From positions 372,001 to 436,000 of the forward strand of contig JAJZIR010000001.1 in the NCBI GenBank assembly GCA_021810505.1: a stretch of DNA of 64,000 nucleotides. The letters are read 5' to 3'. The translations under genes were made by a program, and so were the position numbers. The notes below the pieces were generated by a model. That model was not told where the DNA came from. It made no database searches and saw only the letters and a list, made by a program, of their open reading frames with translations. This DNA is from a bacterium (GTDB lineage Bacteria; Deinococcota; Deinococci; Deinococcales; Deinococcaceae). Positions 17,503-25,848 of the stretch are shown here, in pieces. Positions within the stretch are counted from its first letter, which is position 1, and every line of letters begins with the position of its first letter.

Positions 17503-19218
17503 TCAGTGCAGGGGAAAGAGCTGGCCGGCCCAGAGCGCGAAGTGCTCGGCTACCGGGCCGAGCGCCAAGGCCGGAAAGAAGCTGAGCCCAGCCACCACCA
17601 GCACGCTGGACAGCAGCAGCAGGCCGAACATCCAGCCGCTGGTGGGCAGGGTCCCTGCGGTGACCGGAGCGGAGGTCTTGGCCGCCAAGCTTCCGGCGAT
17701 GGCCAGAGCGGGCAGGATGATCAGGTACCTGCCCAGAAACATGGCGACACCGACCATGATGGCCGAATAGGGCAGCGCCGCCCCAAAACCCCCGAAAGCC
17801 GAGCCGTTGTTGGCGACCCCGGAGGAGTAAGCGTAGAGGATCTGGCTGAGCCCGTGGGGCCCGGGGTTGCTGACGCTGGCCAAGGAGGCGGGCAGGACCG
17901 CCGCCGGCGCAGCCAGCAGCAGGATAGCCACCGGCGTGATCAGCAAGCCGATCATCACCAGCTTGGCTTCTCGGATGCTGATCTTCTTGCCCAGGAATTC
18001 TGGGGTTCGCCCTACCATCAATCCGGCCAGGAAGACGATGAATAGGACGTGAAAGAGGATACCGTACATCCCGGCCCCGTCACCTCCCGGAGTGATACAG
18101 CCGAGCATCAGGTCGGCCAGCGCCACCATCCCGGCGACTGGGTTGGCGCTATCGAAGGCGGAGTTCACCGATCCGTTCGAGACGCCAGTGGTAGCCGGCA
18201 GGTACAGCGAGGACAGGAAGGGGCCGAAGCGCTCCTCCACACCCACCATGTTTCCGCTGGAGCTGCGCACCGGCAGGGCAGCCAGGCGCGGCCCCACCGC
18301 CCGGCTGGAATTCCAGGTCAGAGCGAAGCCGGCTAACAGCACTGTCAGCATCACGGCGAAGATGGTCCAGGCCTGTCTCCTGGAACCGACCATCTCGCCG
18401 TAGGTGAAGACGGTCGCGAAGGGGACCAACAAGATCATCACCCAGACGATCAGGTTGCTGAGAGCGCTGGGGTTTTCCAGGGGGTCGGCGTTGTTAGCTC
18501 CGAAGTATCCCCCGCCGTTGCTGCCGATCATCATGATCGAGGTCATGGCCGCAGCCGGCCCACCCGGAATCTGCTGGACTTGCCCCTGGACGGTAGTGAC
18601 CGGGTGATACGGCGCCAGCGATTGGGGGACGCCCTGCCAGCTGAGCAGGAGGGCGAACGGAATCACCAGCGGCAGCAGCACATAGAGCAGCCCGCGCACC
18701 AGGTCACGGTAGAAGTTGCCGATGGTCTTGCTGCTCTGGCGGGCGATGCCCCGAAACAGCGCCACCGCCACCGCTAGACCTACCGCCGGGCTGACGAACT
18801 GCTGGACGATCAGGGCCATCTGGCTGAAGTAGCTGAGCTGGGCCTCCCCGCTATAGGCCTGCCAGTTGGTGTTGGTCAGAAAGCTGACCGCGGTGTTGAA
18901 AGCCACCGCCGGAGGCAACGGCCCCAAGCGCTGCGGATTCAGCGGTAGAAATTGCTGCAGCCGCAAGATGGCGTAGAGCCCCAAGCCGGAGACCAGCTGG
19001 AAGACCAACAGCTGGGCAGCGTAGCGGTACCAGGGCTGCTCGGCGGCAGGGTCGACCCCCGCGACCTTGTAGAGGATCCGCTCCAGCGGACCCAGCCAGC
19101 GCGCCAGCCAGACTTCCCCCTGGTATACCCTGGCCATGTAGCGGCCCAGCGGCACCATGAGCAGGAGGACGATGCCGAAATAGATGACCAGCTCAGCGAC
19201 GTGGGCGGCCGGCATCAC
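17503..19218 (-). CDS. kdpA: Potassium-transporting ATPase subunit A
   Basis: K+-binding, channel-like subunit of KdpFABC. 571 residues, about ten membrane helices. Seen: the four selectivity-filter-like loops, for example TNTNWQAYSGE, GSNGGGYFGANNADP, VSNGSVNSAF and GVANNGSAFGGF. ATG at 19218 overlaps the kdpF stop by 4 nt. Confidence 0.98.
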   Translation of the reverse strand: MMPAAHVAELVIYFGIVLLLMVPLGRYMARVYQGEVWLARWLGPLERILYKVAGVDPAAEQPWYRYAAQLLVFQLVSGLGLYAILRLQQFLPLNPQRLGPLPPAVAFNTAVSFLTNTNWQAYSGEAQLSYFSQMALIVQQFVSPAVGLAVAVALFRGIARQSSKTIGNFYRDLVRGLLYVLLPLVIPFALLLSWQGVPQSLAPYHPVTTVQGQVQQIPGGPAAAMTSIMMIGSNGGGYFGANNADPLENPSALSNLIVWVMILLVPFATVFTYGEMVGSRRQAWTIFAVMLTVLLAGFALTWNSSRAVGPRLAALPVRSSSGNMVGVEERFGPFLSSLYLPATTGVSNGSVNSAFDSANPVAGMVALADLMLGCITPGGDGAGMYGILFHVLFIVFLAGLMVGRTPEFLGKKISIREAKLVMIGLLITPVAILLLAAPAAVLPASLASVSNPGPHGLSQILYAYSSGVANNGSAFGGFGAALPYSAIMVGVAMFLGRYLIILPALAIAGSLAAKTSAPVTAGTLPTSGWMFGLLLLSSVLVVAGLSFFPALALGPVAEHFALWAGQLFPLH

Positions 19219-19301
19219 AGCTCCTCAGCCCGGATCAGAGCGTAGCCCAGGTAGATCAGCAGGCCCAAGGCGAAGATACTTGAGATCCAGAGCACCCACA
19301 T
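19215..19301 (-). CDS. kdpF: Potassium-transporting ATPase subunit F
   Basis: Small single-helix peptide that stabilises the Kdp complex. 28 residues from MWVLWISS through LGLLIYLGYALIRAEEL; the LGYALIRAE ending matches the usual KdpF pattern (YL..AL..PE.F). Overlaps kdpA by 4 nt downstream and the 27-aa ORF by 1 nt upstream. Confidence 0.85.
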   Translation of the reverse strand: MWVLWISSIFALGLLIYLGYALIRAEEL

Positions 19302-19384
19302 CAGAGCCGCTCCAGTCCGCGCAGCACCCACCAACCCAGCAGGAAGAGCGCCAGCGTGAGGAGGACCATCCCGATATCTGCCAT
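19301..19384 (-). CDS. 27-residue membrane peptide upstream of kdpF
   Basis: ATG 19384 to TGA 19301, preceded by a strong ribosome-binding site (GGGAGGTG, 5 nt spacer). Its stop overlaps the kdpF start (TGATG). The peptide starts MADIGMVLLTLALFLLGWW and ends VLRGLERL: a single hydrophobic helix followed by a basic tail. Coupling, good ribosome-binding site and hydrophobicity make it very likely to be translated. It may be an additional Kdp subunit or leader; similar unannotated peptides occur before kdpF in some other bacteria as far as I recall. Confidence 0.7.
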   Translation of the reverse strand: MADIGMVLLTLALFLLGWWVLRGLERL

Positions 19385-19494
19385 CTAGACACCTCCCATA
19401 CCGGGTGATGCTAGGGAGGAGCGGGGTAAAATTGCTAGGCCGATCCGACCCGTCAGGCGTAAAAATCCCGTCAAAGCCCGGCCGATCGGTAGGG

Positions 19495-20505
19495 TCAGCC
19501 CAGGGTGCTGCGGCGCTCCACCAGCTCCGGCTCGAAGCGCACGCTCCTAGCCGGCCCCACCAGGCCATCTAAGCGCTCCAAGAGGAGCTGCGCCGCTGTC
19601 TGCCCGAGCAGTTCCACCGGTTGGTGGACGGTGGTGAGGCCTTGGGCTGAGGCCCAGGGCTGGTCATCAAAGCCGATCACCCGGATGTCTCGCCCGACCC
19701 GCCAGCCTTGGCGCTCGGCCTCTTCGAGGACCGGGACAGCCAATAGGTCGGCGGCTGCAAAGACGGTGCAGGGCCGGCCGGCTTCGCGGAACAGCCGCTC
19801 AGCGGCCTGCTGACCACCCCGGTAGTGCAGGGCGCAGAGGTAGTTGGCGGTGATCCGTTTCCCGGCTTCCGCCAGGCCGTCGCCGAGGCCGCGCATGCGG
19901 TCCTGGAAGATCCGGTTGACGAACAGGCCTTCGGGGTCATCTTCCAGAGATAGGACGTAGAGCTCCCCCGGGTACTTGGCCGCCGCGCGGCCGGCCAGGA
20001 GTCCGCCCAAGTAGTTATCCACGTAGGCGCAGTCGTAGCGGTCGCTGTAGCCGTCGACCAGAACTACCGGGCATTCGGTCGGGAGCCGCCCCCCCTCGAA
20101 CAGCGAAGCCAGGTCGTAGGTCACCATGATCACCCCGTCAGCCTGGTAGGCCAAGCGGTTGCTGGAGAGGTAGCGCTCCAACCTGGCCCTCCCCAGCAAC
20201 GGAAAGAGCGCGCTGTCGTATCGCTGCGCGCTGAGGGTCTCCTCCATCGCGGTGAGCAGCCGGGTGTAGAACTCGGCCTCGACCATCGGGAGCATGATGC
20301 TGACCGTGTAGGAGCGGCCCCCAGCGATCCTCCGGGCATGGGGGTTGGGTTGGTACCCCAGGGCCTCGATGACGGCGAGCACCCGGGAGCGGGTATCTGG
20401 GTGCACTGCGGGGTGGTTGTTGAGGACCCGCGAGACGGTGCCGACTCCTACCTGGGCAGCCCTAGCCACGTCGCTGATGGTGGTGCTAGGCAAGATTACC
20501 CTCAC
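19495..20505 (-). CDS. LacI/GalR-family transcriptional regulator
   Basis: Sugar-type repressor or activator, DNA-binding dimer. 336 residues. Seen: N-terminal helix-turn-helix TISDVARAAQVGVGTVSRVLNN with the hinge HPDTRSRVLAVIEALGYQPN, then a periplasmic-binding-protein-like effector domain (FAAADLLAVPVLEEAERQG, VIGFDDQPWA). The GTG start lies inside the end of valS (20-nt overlap); TTG 20493 is an alternative with GAGGG in front. No sugar genes are nearby, so the effector is unknown. Confidence 0.9.
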   Translation of the reverse strand: MRVILPSTTISDVARAAQVGVGTVSRVLNNHPAVHPDTRSRVLAVIEALGYQPNPHARRIAGGRSYTVSIMLPMVEAEFYTRLLTAMEETLSAQRYDSALFPLLGRARLERYLSSNRLAYQADGVIMVTYDLASLFEGGRLPTECPVVLVDGYSDRYDCAYVDNYLGGLLAGRAAAKYPGELYVLSLEDDPEGLFVNRIFQDRMRGLGDGLAEAGKRITANYLCALHYRGGQQAAERLFREAGRPCTVFAAADLLAVPVLEEAERQGWRVGRDIRVIGFDDQPWASAQGLTTVHQPVELLGQTAAQLLLERLDGLVGPARSVRFEPELVERRSTLG

Positions 20506-23185
20506 CCAACTCGCTCAGCAGGGCGCGCAGGCGCTGGTCCTGGGCCGAGAGGTCCTCGAGGCGAGCGCGCTCCTCGGCGACCCGCTGGCTGGGCGCCTTA
20601 TCCAAGAAGTCGGGGCTGGAGAGGCGTTGCTGGCTGGTCCGCAACTGGGCCTGCAGTTGGGACAGGCGGCGGCGCTGCTTCTCGGCCCAGGCCCCGAGGT
20701 CCACCTGACCGCGCAGCGGCGCCCGAAGCGTGAATCCAGAGACCACCTGCGCCAGGCTCGGACCGGGAGCGCCCACCTCCACCTCGGCCCGGGCTAGGCC
20801 TTCGAGCAGGGTGACCGGCCAAGCTCCCAGCTCGCCCTCGAGGTGCAAGCTGAGCCGGTCGCCTGGAGCCAGCCCCAGCTCCGAGCGCAAGTTCCGGGCT
20901 GCAGCCACCACGGCCTGAAGCTGGGTAAAGAGTTCGCTCGCCCCGGAGACAGCCAGTTGACTGGGCCAAGGGGCCTGGGCCACGTCGGTGCCGAACAGTG
21001 CCTCAGACAACTCGGCGGTCAGGAAGGGCATGACCGGGTGCAACAGCCGGAGCAGGCGTTCCAGAACGTAGAGCAAGACGGTCGCCCGGGCGGGGAGAAG
21101 CGGGGTCAGCTTGACCACCTCGACGTACCAGTCGCAGAAATCCTCCCAAACCAAGCGGTACAGCAGCTGCGCTACCTTCGCCAGGTCCAGCGCAGCGTAG
21201 CCAGCGTCCAGCTCAGCCACCGCCGAGGAGAGGCGCTCGAGAACCCAGCGGTCCGCCAGCTCCAGCTCCAGCCCCTCCAGAGCTTGCTCGGGGATAGAGC
21301 TGGGGCGCCCCAGCTCTATCCCCACCCGCCAAGCCGCCAGCGCCGGAGGCAGCGGGGTCGCGTCCGCGAGCTCCTCCAGCTTGCGCAAGGCGAAGCGGGA
21401 GACATTCCAGACCTTATTCGCGAAGTGCTGCCCCTGCTCGAAACGTCTGGGGTCATGGCGGATATCCTGGCCACCAGTGGCCAAGGCCACTAGCGCAAAG
21501 CGGGTGGCATCCGCGCCGTAGCTGTCCAGCAGGTCGAGGGGATCGATGCCGTTGCGCTTGCTCTTGCTCATCTTCTGGCCATTGCGGTCCAGGTATAGGC
21601 CGTGTAGCAAGACCCTGGGGAAGGGTGAGGAGCCGGTCAGGCCGTAGCCAGCCATCTGCATCCGCGCCACCCAGAAGAAGAGGATGTCATACCCGGTCAC
21701 CAGCAGGGCGTTAGGGTAGAAGCGGGCGAAGTCTTGCGAAGGGTCCGGCCAACCCAGGGTGCTCATCGGCCAGAGATTAGAGCTGAACCAGGTATCGAAG
21801 ACATCCGGATCCTGAACTAACGCCACCCCGGCCAGCTCGGGGAGTTCGGGAGGATCGGTCTCCCAACGGTCCATGGGCGGAACGTGGACCGTCCCGTCCG
21901 GCGCGTACCAGGCCGGAATCCGGTGCCCCCACCAGAGCTGTCTGGAGATATTCCAATCGCGCAGAGAGGTCAGCCAATCGCGGTCGACCTTCAGCCAGCG
22001 CTCCGGGACGAAAGTCATATCGCCTCGGTCTAGACCCCCCAGGACCAACTGGGCCAGCGGTTCGGTGCGCACGAACCACTGGGTGGACAGGAGGGGTTCC
22101 ACCACTACGCCGGTGCGCTCGGAGACCGCCAGGGCCGCGCGGTGAGGCCTAGTTTCCTGCAGGAGACCAGCCGCCCCCAGGGCTTCCACTACCCTGGAGC
22201 GCGCTTCAAAGCGGTCGAGCCCGCGCAGGAATCCCGGCACCAGCTCCGAGCACATCCTGCCCTCCAGGTCGATCACCGAAGGGTGCCCCAAACCGTGATC
22301 CCGGCCGATCTCGTAATCGGTGGGATCGTGGGCTGGGGTGATCTTGAGCGCCCCTACGCCGAAGTCAGGATCTACCCGGGGATCGGAGAGGATCGGAATC
22401 CAGCGATCGGTCAGCGGAATCTTGGCCGAGCGCCCGATCAGGTGCGCGAAGCGAGGGTCTCTCGGATGGACCGCGATGGCCTGATCGGCGAAAATGGTCT
22501 CCGGGCGGACGGTCGCCACCAGGATTTCGCCCGCCCCGCCATTGCTGAGCGGCAGGGTGGGATCCTCCAGGAGGTAGCGGAGCAGGTACATCTGGCCGCT
22601 GCGCTCCTCGCGCTCGACCTCCAGGTCAGACAAGGTGGTCTGAGCCTTGGGGTCCCAATTCACCATGCGCTCGCCCCGGTAGATCAGGCCGCGGTGGTAG
22701 AGCGCGACGAATTGGTAGCGCACTGCCCGGGAGAGGCCGGAGTCCAGGGTGAAGCGCTCGCGGCTCCAGTCACAGGAGAGGCCCAGCCGGCGCAGCTGCA
22801 GGGAGATACGGCCACCGGAGCGCGCCCTCCAGTCCCAGACCCGCTCCAGAAAGGCTTCTCTTCCCAGCTGGTGCCGGCTTACCCCTTCAGCAGCCAATTC
22901 CCGCTCCACCACCACCTGGGTGCTGATCCCGGCGTGATCGGTCCCGGGCAGGTAGAGGACCTCGCAGCCAGCCATCCGCCGCTGGCGGGCCAGCACATCG
23001 ATGATAGTATTGTCCAGAGCGTGCCCCAGGTGCAGATCCCCAGTCACGTTGGGGGGAGGCATGACCACAGCAAAGGGTTCCTTGGGACTGGTCGGATCGG
23101 CCCGGAAAGCCACCCCACCCCAGCGAGCCACCCATTTGGGCTCGACGAGCTTCGGATCGAACGCTTTGGCGAGTTCCACCAGCAC
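20486..23185 (-). CDS. valS: Valyl-tRNA synthetase
   Basis: Charges tRNA-Val. 899 residues, class I. Seen: HIGH-type motif HLGHALDNTI (about 52), KMSKS motif in GQKMSKSKRNGIDP, an editing (CP1) domain with VATVRPETIFADQA, an anticodon-binding domain, and a C-terminal coiled coil rich in Gln/Arg (KQRRRLSQLQAQL...). GTG start at 23185 is preceded by AGGAG. Controlled by the T-box leader upstream; the lacI-type gene overlaps its 3' end. Confidence 0.98.
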   Translation of the reverse strand: MLVELAKAFDPKLVEPKWVARWGGVAFRADPTSPKEPFAVVMPPPNVTGDLHLGHALDNTIIDVLARQRRMAGCEVLYLPGTDHAGISTQVVVERELAAEGVSRHQLGREAFLERVWDWRARSGGRISLQLRRLGLSCDWSRERFTLDSGLSRAVRYQFVALYHRGLIYRGERMVNWDPKAQTTLSDLEVEREERSGQMYLLRYLLEDPTLPLSNGGAGEILVATVRPETIFADQAIAVHPRDPRFAHLIGRSAKIPLTDRWIPILSDPRVDPDFGVGALKITPAHDPTDYEIGRDHGLGHPSVIDLEGRMCSELVPGFLRGLDRFEARSRVVEALGAAGLLQETRPHRAALAVSERTGVVVEPLLSTQWFVRTEPLAQLVLGGLDRGDMTFVPERWLKVDRDWLTSLRDWNISRQLWWGHRIPAWYAPDGTVHVPPMDRWETDPPELPELAGVALVQDPDVFDTWFSSNLWPMSTLGWPDPSQDFARFYPNALLVTGYDILFFWVARMQMAGYGLTGSSPFPRVLLHGLYLDRNGQKMSKSKRNGIDPLDLLDSYGADATRFALVALATGGQDIRHDPRRFEQGQHFANKVWNVSRFALRKLEELADATPLPPALAAWRVGIELGRPSSIPEQALEGLELELADRWVLERLSSAVAELDAGYAALDLAKVAQLLYRLVWEDFCDWYVEVVKLTPLLPARATVLLYVLERLLRLLHPVMPFLTAELSEALFGTDVAQAPWPSQLAVSGASELFTQLQAVVAAARNLRSELGLAPGDRLSLHLEGELGAWPVTLLEGLARAEVEVGAPGPSLAQVVSGFTLRAPLRGQVDLGAWAEKQRRRLSQLQAQLRTSQQRLSSPDFLDKAPSQRVAEERARLEDLSAQDQRLRALLSELGEGNLA

Positions 23186-23189
23186 CTCC

Positions 23190-23436
23190 TGATCTGGGCG
23201 AACAACAAAAAACCGCCCCTTGGGGAGCGGGCGAAAGATCCTTCCGCGGTACCACCGCTCTTCCCCGGCCGAAACCAGGGCACTTTGTAGGCAGTTCTAC
23301 TGAGCAGCCAGGCGGCTGCCGTTCCCCTGCGGGCTCACGGGCGACCTTCACACCGCCCCTGCCGACCCCTTCGCAGCTTCCGGGATCTCTCTTTGGGCAG
23401 GTAAGCGGCGCTACTCCTCCCGGTCGGCGCCCGCCC
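23190..23436 (-). promoter_or_regulatory. T-box leader for valS
   Basis: Transcriptional riboswitch sensing uncharged tRNA-Val. The conserved T-box antiterminator GGTGGTACCGCGGAAG lies at 23241-23256 on the minus strand. Its UGGU bulge can pair with the ACCA end of a tRNA. It is followed by a terminator hairpin (23213-23230) and six T. Upstream are the AGAGAGA and GGAAGCTGCGA stretches expected in stem I. The specifier codon is not certain; GTG and GTC both occur near 23349-23362 in the plausible specifier loop. Confidence 0.88.
23207..23230 (-). terminator. Intrinsic terminator of the valS T-box
   Basis: CCGCTCC/GGGGCGG stem (one G-U) with a 4-nt loop followed by TTTTTT on the minus strand. 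It competes with the T-box antiterminator. Confidence 0.85.
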
Positions 23437-23437
23437 C

Positions 23438-23443
23438 ATCTTA
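23438..23443 (-). promoter_or_regulatory. Putative -10 box of valS T-box RNA
   Basis: TAAGAT on the minus strand, just upstream of the T-box stem I, in the gap after the moaB-like gene. No clear -35. Confidence 0.4.
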
Positions 23444-23465
23444 CACCGCCGCGCCGAGGTAGTGC

Positions 23466-23963
23466 TCAGCCCTGGCGCAGCAGCTCCCAGACCAGGTGGG
23501 GGAGCTCTGGAGCGAGCAGCTGCTCCCAGCCCAGGCGCACGGCCGCCAGAGATCCGGGAAGAGCGAACAGCAGGGCCGCGCCAGCCCTTCCGCCGAGCGC
23601 CCGGCTCAACATCGCGGCCGGGCCGATCTCCTGATAGGAGAGCATCCGGAACAGCTCACCAAATCCCGGCAACGGGGCAGTCAGCAGCGAGGCGACCACC
23701 GGGACGGTCACATCCCGGCCGGCCAGCCCGGTACCGCCGGTCGAGATCACCACCTGCGCGGCAGCAAGGAGCCCCTCCAGAGCGCTGCGGATCTGTTCCT
23801 GGTCGTCCCTGACCAATCTCCGGTCGGCCAGGCGATGGCCCTTCAAAGCGACGCCGCGCGCCAAGAAGTCTCCGCTCGGGTCATCGGACAGGCTGCGGCT
23901 ATCGCTGATAGTCAGGACAGCGACCGAGAGCGGGCCGAGAACCGCTGCGCTATGCACCGTCAC
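23466..23963 (-). CDS. MoaB/Mog-type molybdopterin biosynthesis protein
   Basis: Molybdopterin adenylyltransferase-family protein (adenylates molybdopterin before Mo insertion). 165 residues from GTG 23963, which overlaps the stop of the upstream gene (GTGA). Seen: LSVAVLTISDSRS, STGGTGLAGRDVT and SYQEIGPAAMLSRALGG, then LPGSLAAVRLGWE. Whether it acts as MoaB or Mog cannot be settled. A molybdopterin oxidoreductase that would need the cofactor is at 43.6-45.6 kb. Confidence 0.88.
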   Translation of the reverse strand: MTVHSAAVLGPLSVAVLTISDSRSLSDDPSGDFLARGVALKGHRLADRRLVRDDQEQIRSALEGLLAAAQVVISTGGTGLAGRDVTVPVVASLLTAPLPGFGELFRMLSYQEIGPAAMLSRALGGRAGAALLFALPGSLAAVRLGWEQLLAPELPHLVWELLRQG

Positions 23964-24775
23964 GGCAACTCCTCCCCACGCCCCCGCAGGTACAGCATAA
24001 CTTCCCAGGGGAGTGGAGCCGGCCGCGGGGTCCGGCACCTCAGCGCCAACAGGCGCGCCAGCTGCTCGTGCAGCAGTTCCTGGTACGCGGCTTCCTGCAG
24101 CGCCTCTGGAAGCAGCGCGGAGATCGCAGATCCCAATCGCTGCTGCGCCAAGTACAGGGCTGCGTCCAACTCGTCCGCGGAGAGGGCAGCAGCCGACTCG
24201 GGCCGGCGCTGGAGCGCGTCGGCCAGCCTCCGTATCCTCGGAGACCCCAGCAGTTCCTGGCAGCTACGGCAGACCGCGAAGCTCTGCCAGGTCTGGCAGA
24301 CCTGGCAGAGCTTCGCCCCCGACCGGGCACGCTGGCGCTGAGCAGCAATCACCGCCTGCGCCGCTCGCGCCGCCGCGGCGCGGAGAGGCTCCGGAACCTC
24401 TCGGAGCAGAGGGGCGACTTCGCTCTCAGGGACTGGTTCTGGCCGAATCGCCACAGGGGGATACGGAACGATCTCCAGCTGGCCGATGGCGAAGCGAATA
24501 TCCGAGAGCGGAGCCGGGAGGAGCGAGTTGAGGCGGTCTAAGAAGCTGCGGCGGGTGCGGGCCAGGTGGTCTGCCAGGATGGAGTCCCGCACATCGACGT
24601 ACAGGACTCCGCCCTCCACCGACCGGGCCCGGGTCAACTTGGCGAGTTCCACCCCCACCACCTCCGGCCACAGGCGCAGCGCCTGGACCCGCTCCACGCC
24701 CCCGCGGATCCGGTAGCTGCGCAACACCTGCGGGAGCAATTCTCCCACCCCCCGGAGCTGGCCGGAGCGCCTCAT
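23960..24775 (-). CDS. DciA-like (DUF721) protein with C-terminal zinc-knuckle extension
   Basis: N-terminal ~100 residues match the DUF721/DciA helicase-loader family (VERVQALRLWPEVVGVELAKLTRARSVEGGVLYVDVRDSILADHLARTRRSFLDRLN). The adjacent recF (4-nt overlap) supports a DNA replication or repair role. The next part is unusual: CQVCQTWQSFAVCRSC gives a CxxC-x8-CxxC pair typical of a zinc ribbon, followed by a helical domain ending at EELP. 271 residues, longer than typical DciA. The DNA for the first CxxC is part of a perfect 41-bp palindrome. Confidence 0.75.
   Translation of the reverse strand: MRRSGQLRGVGELLPQVLRSYRIRGGVERVQALRLWPEVVGVELAKLTRARSVEGGVLYVDVRDSILADHLARTRRSFLDRLNSLLPAPLSDIRFAIGQLEIVPYPPVAIRPEPVPESEVAPLLREVPEPLRAAAARAAQAVIAAQRQRARSGAKLCQVCQTWQSFAVCRSCQELLGSPRIRRLADALQRRPESAAALSADELDAALYLAQQRLGSAISALLPEALQEAAYQELLHEQLARLLALRCRTPRPAPLPWEVMLYLRGRGEELP
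24276..24316. repeat. 41-bp perfect palindrome inside the dciA-like gene
   Basis: Two 20-nt arms (24276-24295 and 24297-24316) are exact reverse complements about a single central base at 24296. It encodes the AKLCQVCQTWQSFA segment of the zinc knuckle. Confidence 0.9.
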
Positions 24776-25812
24776 TCCTGGACCTCGACGCGGCCGCCAT
24801 CCACCCGCAGGCGCAAGCAGGCCTGGGCGATACCGGAAAGGTCGGTGTCAGTAACCACGACCTGCGGGGTGGTGGAGATCCACTGCAACAGCCTATCTCG
24901 GCGGCTCCGGTCGAGTTCACCGGAGAGTTCGTCGATGAGCAGGAGCGGGGAATCCGCGTAGCGCTCGGAGAGCAGGATCCACTCCAGCCGCCTCAGGCTC
25001 AGGGCGATAGTCCTGGCCTCGCCGCGGCTGGAAAAAGCCTGCGCCGGCGCCCCAGCCAGAGAGAGCAGCAGGTCGTCGCGCTGAGGGCCAATGGTGGTGA
25101 AGCCGCGCTGCCGGTCCTGCTCCCGCCGAGCCGCCAGCTCCCTAGCCAGCTCTCCGGGGTCCGAGGTCTCTTGCAGCTGGGCCGCCAGTTGACCGCGCCC
25201 CCCCAGCTCAGCGTGCACATCCGGGAGCAGCTCGGCCATACGGCGCACTAGACGGCGGCGCAGCTCGATCAGCTCAGCGCCGTGCAGCGAGAGCTGGGGT
25301 TCCCACAGGCTGGGGTCTAGGCCGGCGCGCAGGGCGGCGTTGCGCTGGAGCAGAGCGCGCTCGAAGACCGACAGGACCTGGCCATAGCGGCGGCTGAGGC
25401 GGGTCAGTAAGGCGTCCAGGTAGTGCCGGCGCGCCTGCGGGGCTCCATAGACCAGCTCCAGGTCATCGGGGCGCAACCATACCGCGCCGCCGGCCGAGAG
25501 TTGGTAGCGGCGGGCCGGAACGCCATCTTGGCTGAGCCGGCGGCGGCCAGCGGCGATGCTGATTTCGACTCGGCTCAGGCCATCCGGCAGCAGCAGGTCG
25601 GCAGCCAGAAATGCCACCTGCCCTCCCCGAGCGATCAGCGCGTCCAGGCGCAGACCCGGCAGCACTCCCCCGGCCAAGAGGTAGACCGCCTCCAAGAGGT
25701 TGGTCTTGCCCTGGCCGTTATCCCCGGAGATAGCGACCAAGCCTGGGGGGAGATCGAGCTCGGTGCGCGCCAAGTTGCGGTAGCCCTGCAGCGTGAGGTG
25801 GCGAATTTGCAT
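24772..25812 (-). CDS. recF: DNA replication and repair protein RecF
   Basis: SMC-like ATPase that loads RecA with RecO and RecR at gapped DNA. 346 residues from ATG 25812 (MQIRHLTLQGYRNLARTEL) with GAGAGG before it; a GTG 4 codons upstream is less likely. Seen: Walker A SGDNGQGKTNLLEAVY, ABC signature SRGEARTIALSLRRLEW, and Walker B PLLLIDELSGELD. Overlaps the dciA-like gene by 4 nt. RecF lying away from dnaA/dnaN is usual in Deinococcota. Confidence 0.95.
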   Translation of the reverse strand: MQIRHLTLQGYRNLARTELDLPPGLVAISGDNGQGKTNLLEAVYLLAGGVLPGLRLDALIARGGQVAFLAADLLLPDGLSRVEISIAAGRRRLSQDGVPARRYQLSAGGAVWLRPDDLELVYGAPQARRHYLDALLTRLSRRYGQVLSVFERALLQRNAALRAGLDPSLWEPQLSLHGAELIELRRRLVRRMAELLPDVHAELGGRGQLAAQLQETSDPGELARELAARREQDRQRGFTTIGPQRDDLLLSLAGAPAQAFSSRGEARTIALSLRRLEWILLSERYADSPLLLIDELSGELDRSRRDRLLQWISTTPQVVVTDTDLSGIAQACLRLRVDGGRVEVQE

Positions 25813-25822
25813 GGCCTCTCCC

Positions 25823-25828
25823 ACTCTA
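25823..25828 (-). promoter_or_regulatory. -10 box of recF promoter
   Basis: TAGAGT on the minus strand, 10 nt before ATG 25812, giving a leader of only a few nucleotides. Confidence 0.45.
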
Positions 25829-25848
25829 TCCGAGCAGGAGCCGCCGGG

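Noticed and set aside
22142-23290. 382-codon plus-strand open frame opposite valS
   Set aside because: Antisense shadow of valS in GC-rich DNA; no recognisable domain, and it crosses into the T-box.
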